DNA of 5,040 nt from WHSM01 sp036375165 (GTDB taxonomy: Bacteria; Actinomycetota; Actinomycetes; Mycobacteriales; Micromonosporaceae): the NCBI GenBank assembly GCA_036375165.1, contig DASUSI010000134.1, forward strand, positions 1 to 5,040. Reading direction: 5' to 3'. Positions 1-3,990 of the stretch are shown one piece after another. The position numbers were made by a program, and so were the translations under genes. Numbering within the stretch: the stretch's first letter is position 1; each line of letters begins with the position of its first letter. A model generated the notes under the pieces. It saw nothing but the letters and a program-made list of their open reading frames with translations, did not search any database and was not told the origin of the DNA.

Positions 1-356
1 TGGCGGACCTGCACGCCTTAATCGGTGTTGTACAGTTGGCACTACATCAGACTGGGCACGGTGCACTGGATTCAGCGATTGACGCTCTCCGCCGAAGTCT
101 CGCGATTCGTGGGCCAGACATGGCGCGTAGTCAAGTGTTCGAACTGACCGCACTGGCAACGGCTCATGTCATAGCGGGAGCCGTGGACCAGGCTGTACCC
201 GTGGCGAATAGCGCCATCGACCTCGCTGAAGGGATCCGGTCCACCCGGATACTGGATCGCTTTGAACCCTTCGAGAGCGCGGCCCACAAACATCATCCCG
301 GACACGGTGACCTGCGAGATCTTGGCGCGAGGATTGCTACCCTGCGCACACGATGA
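1..356 (+). CDS. C-terminal part of a TPR-type (XRE-family) transcriptional regulator, 5' truncated by the window
   Basis: The frame is open from the left edge (first full codon at position 3) to TGA at 354-356, so only the last 117 residues are visible. They are helix-rich and repeat-like: an Ala/Leu-rich segment, then IRGPDMARSQVFELTALA, then AHVIAGAVDQAVPVANSAI, then a closing arm with STRILDRFEPF. This pattern of paired helices resembles the C-terminal TPR-like sensor half of actinobacterial HTH regulators, where the final helix pair usually precedes an 'R(S/T)xRxxDRxxP' segment. The DNA-binding half would lie upstream and cannot be seen, so the HTH assignment is inferred. The TTG at 36 would also open a frame, but the reading continues upstream without a stop, so it is not taken as a start. 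The stop codon overlaps the ATG of the phosphotransferase gene (ATGA), which implies one transcript and coupled translation. Confidence 0.75.
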   Translation, partial: ADLHALIGVVQLALHQTGHGALDSAIDALRRSLAIRGPDMARSQVFELTALATAHVIAGAVDQAVPVANSAIDLAEGIRSTRILDRFEPFESAAHKHHPGHGDLRDLGARIATLRTR

Positions 357-1264
357 GCGCGTCGCAACAGAGTGGAGAGGCAACCCGGCTCGGGCCGGAG
401 ACCCTCCGTGAGGTGTTCGCGGAAGTGTGCGCCCGTATCGGCGTCGATCCTGACGGCGCAGAGCTGATCAAGTTCACGAACAATGCGGTGTTCCGGCTCC
501 GGCAGGTCCCGGTTGTGGTTCGCATCGCGGGTTCGACAGCGGTACGCACCAGGGTCACCAAGGTCGTACGGGTGGCGCATTGGCTTGCCGCCCATGCCGT
601 ACCAGCCGTCCGACTTCTTCCGGACGTCGTTCAGCCGGTCGATGTGGACGGTCACCTGGCTACCGTCTGGCAGGCGGTGCCGCCGGTCGGACCACCGCCC
701 ACAGGTGCCGACCTCGCTCGACTTCTCCGGGAGATCCACGGCCTGCCCCCGCTACCGGACCTTCCACCGTGGCGTCCATTTGAGGAGATCCGACAACGAC
801 TGGCCGAAGCCGAAGGCATCACAGACGACGAACAGGCTTGGCTGTTCGACCGTTGCGACGAGATTGAGCAGGCGGTCTCGACACTGGAGTACGCGCTGCC
901 GCCAGGCCCCATCCACGGGGATGCCTTCCTCGGCAACCTGATCCCAGGGCCAGACGGCCCTGTGATCTGCGATTTCGACAGTACGAGCGTCGGACCACGG
1001 GAATGGGACCTCACTCCGGTGGCCCTGGGCAAGCTCCGCTTCCGCTACCCGGGGGACATACACCGCGTGCTCAGTGACGCATACGGATTCGATGTGAGCA
1101 CATGGGACGGCTTTCCCGTTCTCCGTCAGGTGCGGGAACTCAAGCTGGTCACCAGCGTCGTCCCGATCCTGCGGAGCCATCCCCGGATTCGGGAACAGTG
1201 GCGACACCGGTTCGACACCTTCCGGCGGGGCGAGACGGCCGCCACCTGGACGCCGTACCGCTAG
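353..1264 (+). CDS. Aminoglycoside phosphotransferase (APH)-family kinase
   Basis: This 303-residue protein has the APH/choline-kinase fold signatures. The catalytic loop is PIHGDAFLGNLI with His188, Asp190 (predicted catalytic base) and Asn195. The metal-binding motif is VICDFDSTSVGPREWDL, with Asp207/Asp209 in the DFG-like position and Asp219 in the conserved downstream 'xWDL' element. Residues about 35-60 (IKFTNNAVFRLR..PVVVRIA) form the N-lobe strands, with an Arg in place of the usual Lys in the VVVRIA strand. Residues 106-135 carry the hinge and the ADLARLLREIHGL helix typical of the family. The length is normal and the frame intact. The cytoplasmic enzyme should transfer phosphate from ATP to a hydroxyl on a small molecule; the substrate cannot be deduced, and antibiotic resistance should not be assumed. 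The start overlaps the upstream stop as ATGA, and no Shine-Dalgarno lies at normal distance, so translation probably depends on coupling to the regulator gene. The last 22 codons are duplicated in decayed form at 3086-3152. Confidence 0.9.
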   Translation: MSASQQSGEATRLGPETLREVFAEVCARIGVDPDGAELIKFTNNAVFRLRQVPVVVRIAGSTAVRTRVTKVVRVAHWLAAHAVPAVRLLPDVVQPVDVDGHLATVWQAVPPVGPPPTGADLARLLREIHGLPPLPDLPPWRPFEEIRQRLAEAEGITDDEQAWLFDRCDEIEQAVSTLEYALPPGPIHGDAFLGNLIPGPDGPVICDFDSTSVGPREWDLTPVALGKLRFRYPGDIHRVLSDAYGFDVSTWDGFPVLRQVRELKLVTSVVPILRSHPRIREQWRHRFDTFRRGETAATWTPYR

Positions 1265-1279
1265 ACCCGCGGTATGCGG

Positions 1280-1320
1280 GTGGCCGCTGCGGCCGGCACG
1301 CCACCGGCCGCAGCGGTCAT
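1280..1320. terminator. Strong GC hairpin between convergent genes (bidirectional terminator candidate)
   Basis: A perfect 13-bp inverted repeat, CCGCTGCGGCCGG (1284-1296) and CCGGCCGCAGCGG (1304-1316), encloses a 7-nt loop. Four more pairs, two of them G-U in the plus-strand RNA, extend the stem to 1280-1320. It lies 15 bp after the phosphotransferase stop and 12 bp beyond the stop of the convergent GPP34 gene. It has no U-run on either strand, as is common for actinobacterial terminators. Function is inferred from position and stability. Confidence 0.8.
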
Positions 1321-1332
1321 GCCTGTGAGGGG

Positions 1333-2076
1333 TTACTGGTACCTGATGCGGTGGGGGCGGATAACGCTGGTGACGTCGCGCAGCGGATGTTCGGGTCCCA
1401 CCAGTTCGGCGAGTCTGAGGAACACGCCGGTCACGGATGTGTCGGGGAGGTAGAGGTACCGGGTGAGCCCGAGTGCGGTGACCAGGGCGGCGAGTGCGAT
1501 GTCTTGTGGGCGGGGTCGGTAGAGGCGTGCGACGTCGCGGATGCGCATGCGGGCGCGGACGGTGTGGCCGGCGTTGGCCGGTTGTCGGGTTCTGATCCGG
1601 ATGAACCAGTAGCGGCGTCGGGTGACTGTGTGGAGGATGCCGGTGGCGACCAGGTGGTCGCGGACCTGTTCATACAGGCTGGTGGTGGCGAACTCGTGGA
1701 TGAACCGGTGGGTGTCCACAGTGCCGCCCATACGCCAGAGCAGGGTCAGTGCGGCGTCGTTGATGGCGTCGCCGGTGGCGCTGACGTCGAGCAGGGTGAT
1801 GTTGCCGGAGGTGGTGTGTTGCTGGGTGCCGTGTCGGGAGGTCTGCCGCGATCCGAGGTGGACGCGGCCGGCGTGTCCGAGTTCGAGCAGGACAGCACCC
1901 GCGAGGCCAACGGCGATGGCTTCTTTGTCGAGGTGAGGTCGGCCGGTGTCGGGGTCATGCGCGATCAGGTAGAGGTCGGTCCGCAGCGACATCGGCTCGG
2001 GTTGGTCGCGCCGGGGTGTGCGCGGGGTGGGCTGAAGTCGGCTGGACGGGTTGCGTTTCAACGCTTGTGTGCTCAT
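1333..2076 (-). CDS. GPP34 (GOLPH3/Vps74-like) family protein
   Basis: From the chosen start the protein is 247 residues. Residues 1-30 are a polar, Pro/Arg-rich and probably disordered tail. The GPP34 domain then begins with LRTDLYLIAHDPDTGRP (31-47), followed by the hallmark GLAGAVLLELGHAGRVHL (57-74). Helical segments follow, including SLYEQVRDHLVATGILHTV (133-151), a basic stretch (TRRRYWFIRIRTR) and ALAALVTALGL (194-204). In eukaryotes this fold binds phosphatidylinositol-4-phosphate and glycosyltransferase tails at the Golgi. The bacterial members, common in actinomycetes, have no settled role; membrane association is an inference. A longer frame starts at ATG 2091, but a GGAGAG (2084-2089) sits 7 nt before the ATG at 2076, so 2076 is preferred. 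A third ATG at 1992 would remove the tail but has only a weak ribosome site. The gene follows the zinc-ribbon gene by 18 bp, so the two are probably co-transcribed. Confidence 0.82.
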   Translation of the reverse strand: MSTQALKRNPSSRLQPTPRTPRRDQPEPMSLRTDLYLIAHDPDTGRPHLDKEAIAVGLAGAVLLELGHAGRVHLGSRQTSRHGTQQHTTSGNITLLDVSATGDAINDAALTLLWRMGGTVDTHRFIHEFATTSLYEQVRDHLVATGILHTVTRRRYWFIRIRTRQPANAGHTVRARMRIRDVARLYRPRPQDIALAALVTALGLTRYLYLPDTSVTGVFLRLAELVGPEHPLRDVTSVIRPHRIRYQ

Positions 2077-2083
2077 GGGTGTT

Positions 2084-2089
2084 CTCTCC
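2084..2089 (-). promoter_or_regulatory. Shine-Dalgarno site deciding the GPP34 start
   Basis: GGAGAG on the minus strand lies 7 nt before the ATG at 2076. The alternative ATG at 2091 overlaps this site and has no purine-rich sequence of its own, which favours the downstream start. Confidence 0.65.
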
Positions 2090-2094
2090 ATGGG

Positions 2095-2478
2095 TCAGGT
2101 GTGGGCGGTGAAGGTGATGTCGTCGACGGTCGGGCCGAGTTCGATCCGGGTGAAGAAGCGCATCGTCAGGACCCTGTAGTGGGCTTTGGTCAGGCCGGTG
2201 ACCGTGTCGGTGCCGAACGCCAGAGCGTGGGTTTCCGCGTAGACCCGCTTTTCCACCTCATCGGCGGGCAGTGGTCGGGGCCGGCAGGTGCAGGCGGTGC
2301 AGTAGACCCGGAGACCACTGAACTGGTGAGCGCCGAAAAACTGCTGATCACAGGTAGCGCAGAACAAGATCCGTTGGAGCGGGTACGGAATCGGCAGCGC
2401 CAGCCCGGCGTCGGCGAGCACGGCAGGCTCCTGCCACCGGCCAAAGTCGGGTGATCCGGTGGGGGTCTCCTCGGTCAT
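2095..2478 (-). CDS. Small zinc-ribbon protein resembling the C-terminal region of large serine recombinases
   Basis: This 127-residue protein has no signal peptide or membrane segment. Residues 33-65 (LQRILFCATCDQQFFG..GLRVYCTACTC) contain C40-x2-C43 and C60-x2-C63, with a further Cys65, forming a probable zinc ribbon. The spacing, the preceding 'LxxILFC' and the following ADEVEKRV resemble the 'recombinase zinc beta ribbon' module of large serine recombinases. The tail YRVLTMRFFTRIELGPTVDDITF resembles the short strand-rich end of those proteins. The catalytic serine domain, the recombinase DNA-binding domain and the long coiled coil are all absent, so it cannot be a recombinase itself. It may be a domestically retained DNA- or protein-binding ribbon, or a coincidentally similar zinc ribbon. 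The start ATG at 2478 has GGAAAGGA (2487-2494) ending 8 nt upstream. It is the first gene of the operon with the GPP34 gene. The protein family is not recognised as a named one, and the function is unknown. Confidence 0.72.
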   Translation of the reverse strand: MTEETPTGSPDFGRWQEPAVLADAGLALPIPYPLQRILFCATCDQQFFGAHQFSGLRVYCTACTCRPRPLPADEVEKRVYAETHALAFGTDTVTGLTKAHYRVLTMRFFTRIELGPTVDDITFTAHT

Positions 2479-2486
2479 TCGAGGTG

Positions 2487-2494
2487 TCCTTTCC
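2487..2494 (-). promoter_or_regulatory. Ribosome binding site of the zinc-ribbon gene
   Basis: GGAAAGGA on the minus strand ends 8 nt before the ATG at 2478. This supports that ATG as the start and marks the beginning of the zinc-ribbon/GPP34 operon. Confidence 0.6.
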
Positions 2495-2525
2495 TTGGTA
2501 CGGACAGGGACGGGTAGTGCTGTGA

Positions 2526-2548
2526 ACTGCGTCCAATGTGGACGCAGT
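2526..2548. promoter_or_regulatory. Perfect 9-bp inverted repeat upstream of the zinc-ribbon/GPP34 operon (operator candidate)
   Basis: ACTGCGTCC (2526-2534) and GGACGCAGT (2540-2548) are exact reverse complements separated by 5 bp (AATGT). Outside the arms GTG (2522-2524) and CAC (2549-2551) could continue the symmetry with one bulged A. The centre-to-centre distance of the arms is 14 bp. The site lies about 48-70 bp upstream of the first ATG, where an operator or promoter-proximal element is expected. It could instead form an RNA hairpin in the leader. I could not find convincing -35/-10 boxes beside it. Confidence 0.5.
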
Positions 2549-2570
2549 CACGTCATGCGGACGCCCGGGA

Positions 2571-2598
2571 ACAGGCAGGGTGAGACAGGCAGGGTGAG
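2571..2598. repeat. Perfect tandem duplication of a 14-bp unit
   Basis: The unit ACAGGCAGGGTGAG occurs twice back to back (2571-2584 and 2585-2598) with no mismatch. It lies about 95-120 bp upstream of the zinc-ribbon start and just outside the 9-bp inverted repeat. It may be a protein-binding repeat or a recent slippage duplication. Confidence 0.8.
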
Positions 2599-2808
2599 AT
2601 AAGTCAGAGCAGCGTCGTCCAAGCCGCGTCCGTGAAAGGTCAGCGCCTCACCACGAACGGCGGGATGGTCTGCTGGTGTCCTCGCTCAGCGCCACGTCAG
2701 GCAGGCGCGTGTCAGGCATGCGACAGCCGGGACCACGCCCGACAGCCGTGCCTGAAGACTCAAGCCTTGAAGCGGGCCTGACCAGTAACAACGCGAGGGA
2801 GATAAGTC
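2596..2808. repeat. Pair of GAGATAAGTC direct repeats in the gene-poor region
   Basis: The 10-mer GAGATAAGTC occurs at 2596-2605 and again at 2799-2808, 203 bp apart and in the same orientation. Each copy is preceded by a G-rich stretch. It is AT-richer than its surroundings and could be a shared protein-binding or promoter-type motif, but two copies alone are weak evidence. Confidence 0.3.
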
Positions 2809-2883
2809 GGCGGAACACCCGCCAGAAGGACGCCACCACCTCGGCCCGCCCAGTCAACAGACTCAGATGGGCGCACTTGCACG

Positions 2884-2897
2884 GCCGCAAAAGCGGC
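2884..2897. other. Short GC hairpin with A4/T4 loop
   Basis: GCCGC (2884-2888) and GCGGC (2893-2897) flank AAAA. The 5-bp stem is short and has no U-run beside it. It could help end minus-strand transcripts that run on from the acetyltransferase gene, but this is weak. Confidence 0.25.
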
Positions 2898-2958
2898 GGG
2901 GGCGTCGATAGGTAGACTTCGCACGGGTCCTCAACCTTCCTGGAGGCTTGGGGATCAA

Positions 2959-2993
2959 GGTCCCGGGATGGCGTTGGCGCGCCGCCCGGGGCC
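2959..2993. terminator. Hairpin in the gene-poor region (weak terminator candidate)
   Basis: GGTCCCGGG (2959-2967) pairs with CCCGGGGCC (2985-2993) over 9 positions (one G-U on the plus strand) around a 17-nt loop that itself contains GGCG/CGCC. It is about 200 bp beyond the stop of the minus-strand acetyltransferase gene. A terminator role is only a guess from stability, and no U-run follows. Confidence 0.3.
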
Positions 2994-3085
2994 GCTTTAC
3001 TACTTCGTACCCTGGTGGGGTGTTCTGGACGATACGCCGCGACGGTCGCAGGGTGCAACCCGGGGTCGGCACGTGTCTCCCGTGA

Positions 3086-3152
3086 CAGTGGTGACACCGG
3101 ATCGACACCTCCCGACGGCGCGAGACGGCCGCCACCCGGACTCCGTACCGCT
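3086..3152 (+). pseudogene. Decayed duplicate of the 3' end of the phosphotransferase gene
   Basis: Positions 3086-3152 align without gaps to 1196-1262, the last 22 sense codons of the phosphotransferase gene plus the first base of its stop codon, with 60 of 67 bases identical. In the original frame the copy reads Gln-Trp, then TGA where the intact gene has CGA (Arg), and it continues RRRETAATRTPYR before running past the lost stop (TAG has become TGC). Of the seven substitutions five change the residue or create a stop, and only two are silent, so the copy is not under coding constraint. Similarity fades immediately upstream of about 3085 and downstream of 3152. It lies in the same orientation as the intact gene. 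It is either the end of a second, deleted phosphotransferase gene or a duplicated gene 3' end left by an old integration or recombination event. Confidence 0.85.
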
Positions 3153-3191
3153 GCTCTTGCGGCACATCCTGGATCGCGGCCTGAGTTCAGG

Positions 3192-3728
3192 TCACTCCCA
3201 ATCCTGGGCCAGAACGGAGAACAGAAGACTGTCACGCCAGGCGTTTTTGGTGAACACATGATCGCGAAGCCTGCCTTCGTAACGAAAGCCAAGTTTCTTC
3301 ACGACGGCGATTGAAGCTTCGTTATCCGGGCCGATCGCGGCACTGATCCTGTGTAGCTGGAGCTCTCGGAATCCGAACTCGGTGATGACTCGCGCGGCAT
3401 CAGTGGCGTAGCCGTGTCCCCAGTGGTCCGCTCGGATGGCATACCCGAGTTTGGCGGCTTGGACGCCACCGAGTCCGAGTCGGACAAAACCGATGACACG
3501 GTCTGACGCGGGCTCGGTAGCCGCGAGGTAGTACTCATTGCGTGGCGTCAGCCTGGCACGTTCGATGGCTCCGGCCAGCATCGCTGAAGTCTGTACGCGA
3601 GTTCTGCTGTCGAAGGACAACCAGCGGGTCACCTGGTCATCGCCGACCACCGCGAGTGCCGCGTCCACATCCTCCATACGGAACTCACGCAGGCGAACCT
3701 GTTCGCCATGCAATTCAACGGCGTACAT
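3192..3728 (-). CDS. GNAT-family N-acetyltransferase (RimJ/RimL-like)
   Basis: This 178-residue protein has the full-length Acetyltransf_3 layout. Strand 1 is VELHGEQVRLREFRMEDVDAAL (4-25). The central strands are EYYLAATEPASDRVIGFVRLGL (65-86). The acetyl-CoA pyrophosphate loop is DHWGHGYATDAARVI (101-115), a variant of the Q/RxxGxG/A motif with Asp in the first position and His before the last Gly. The C-terminal motif is NEASIAVVKKLGFRYEGRLRD (136-156), followed by the closing strand SLLFSVLAQDW. These proteins transfer acetyl from acetyl-CoA to protein N-termini or small amines in the cytoplasm; the substrate here is unknown. ATG 3728 is preferred because it sits at the family's usual N-terminus. 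A GGAG lies 10 nt upstream, which is slightly far. A 24-codon ORF with a much better ribosome site overlaps this start, so translation may be coupled. The gene is divergent from the XRE regulator at 3991 across about 260 bp, so that regulator may control it (inference from position). Confidence 0.9.
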   Translation of the reverse strand: MYAVELHGEQVRLREFRMEDVDAALAVVGDDQVTRWLSFDSRTRVQTSAMLAGAIERARLTPRNEYYLAATEPASDRVIGFVRLGLGGVQAAKLGYAIRADHWGHGYATDAARVITEFGFRELQLHRISAAIGPDNEASIAVVKKLGFRYEGRLRDHVFTKNAWRDSLLFSVLAQDWE

Positions 3729-3789
3729 ACGGTTTCAACTCCGGGTGAGTGCGGATGCCGGGATTCGGGTGGGCATCGATGTCGTCCAT
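3715..3789 (-). CDS. Possible 24-residue leader ORF overlapping the acetyltransferase start
   Basis: An ATG at 3789 is preceded at 7 nt by a consensus AGGAGG (3797-3802), the best ribosome site in the window. The frame begins MDDIDAHPNPGIRTHPELK and ends with TGA at 3715-3717, inside the acetyltransferase coding sequence and in a different frame. The acetyltransferase ATG (3728) therefore lies within this ORF, a layout that suits translational coupling. A 6-bp inverted repeat (GATGCC/GGCATC, 3754-3759 and 3772-3777) lies within it. It may be a leader peptide, or the original N-terminus of the acetyltransferase separated by a one-base indel. The family does not need such an extension, so I favour the first. 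No homologue is recognised. Confidence 0.45.
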   Translation of the reverse strand: MDDIDAHPNPGIRTHPELKPYVRR

Positions 3790-3990
3790 GCGCGAGCCTC
3801 CTCGGCGCGTCGAACCGCAATCCTTGGTCGCGGTTGCCCAAGGCAGCCCCGGCACAGAGCCCGCTCATCGAGAGCGAGACCACAGTGGTGTTCTGCGGGT
3901 TCACCGCTGGCTCGTGTCCGACCGGAGCGTATCGGATGGGCTTGTGGTACCGGCACTATTCTGGCCCTGGGATCGATTGAGGCGGTGGGG
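3790..3990. promoter_or_regulatory. Divergent control region between the acetyltransferase and XRE genes
   Basis: This spacer must hold the promoters for both directions. Visible elements are an 11-bp palindrome ACCAC-A-GTGGT at 3879-3889, near the middle, and a possible plus-strand -10 box TATTCT at 3957-3962, 28 nt before the regulator ATG. No good -35 box could be paired with the latter. The palindrome is a candidate operator for the HTH regulator, but it is short and occurs once. Confidence 0.35.
3797..3802 (-). promoter_or_regulatory. Consensus Shine-Dalgarno of the leader ORF
   Basis: AGGAGG on the minus strand (part of GAGGAGG, 3797-3803) lies 7 nt before ATG 3789. The match and spacing are ideal, while the acetyltransferase gene itself has only a distant GGAG. 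This is the main evidence that the leader ORF is translated. Confidence 0.55.

Larger units (their letters stand above)
2495..3085. other. Gene-poor region between the zinc-ribbon gene and the phosphotransferase remnant
   Basis: About 590 bp contain no open frame I would call a gene. The open frames here (for example 2676-2915 on the plus strand and one crossing 2648-3292 on the minus strand) lack ribosome sites and family motifs, and are rich in Arg, Ser and Pro in the way of GC-rich noncoding sequence. The left part carries the inverted repeat and tandem duplication described separately and should hold the promoter of the zinc-ribbon/GPP34 operon. The right part has two hairpins (2884-2897 and 2959-2993). 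Short reiterations such as GTCAGGCA (two copies near 2697-2720) and CGACAGCCG (two copies near 2720-2750) suggest degraded sequence. Confidence 0.5.

Noticed and set aside
293..1207. Minus-strand open frames opposite the phosphotransferase gene
   Set aside because: They are mirror frames of a gene with clear catalytic motifs, and none has a motif or ribosome site of its own.
2084..2091. ATG 2091 as the start of the GPP34 protein
   Set aside because: It coincides with the ribosome site for ATG 2076 and has no purine-rich sequence of its own, so the five extra residues are unlikely to be made.
1102..2454. Long plus-strand open frame of 450 codons across the GPP34 and zinc-ribbon genes
   Set aside because: It is antisense to two recognisable genes, has no domain motif and no ribosome site, and its Gly/Val/Asp-rich composition is the usual mirror of a GC-rich coding strand. 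It also overlaps the end of the phosphotransferase gene.
2676..2915. Plus-strand open frame of 79 codons in the gene-poor region
   Set aside because: It has a GTG start without a Shine-Dalgarno, Arg/Ser/Pro-rich low-complexity composition and no recognisable domain.
2935..3000. Possible tRNA or tRNA-derived attachment site around the GGTCCCGGG hairpin
   Set aside because: No cloverleaf could be drawn: there is no TTC-type T-loop with a matching acceptor stem or anticodon arm in place.
2648..3292. Minus-strand open frame of 214 codons
   Set aside because: It overlaps the 3' end of the acetyltransferase gene and the phosphotransferase remnant, starts without a ribosome site and shows no family motif. 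A short hydrophobic stretch (LISLALLLV) is not enough to call a membrane protein.
3538..3990. N-terminal extension of the XRE regulator frame
   Set aside because: The stretch is open by chance opposite the acetyltransferase gene. The HTH domain starts right after ATG 3991, which has a ribosome site, so the extension is not coding.
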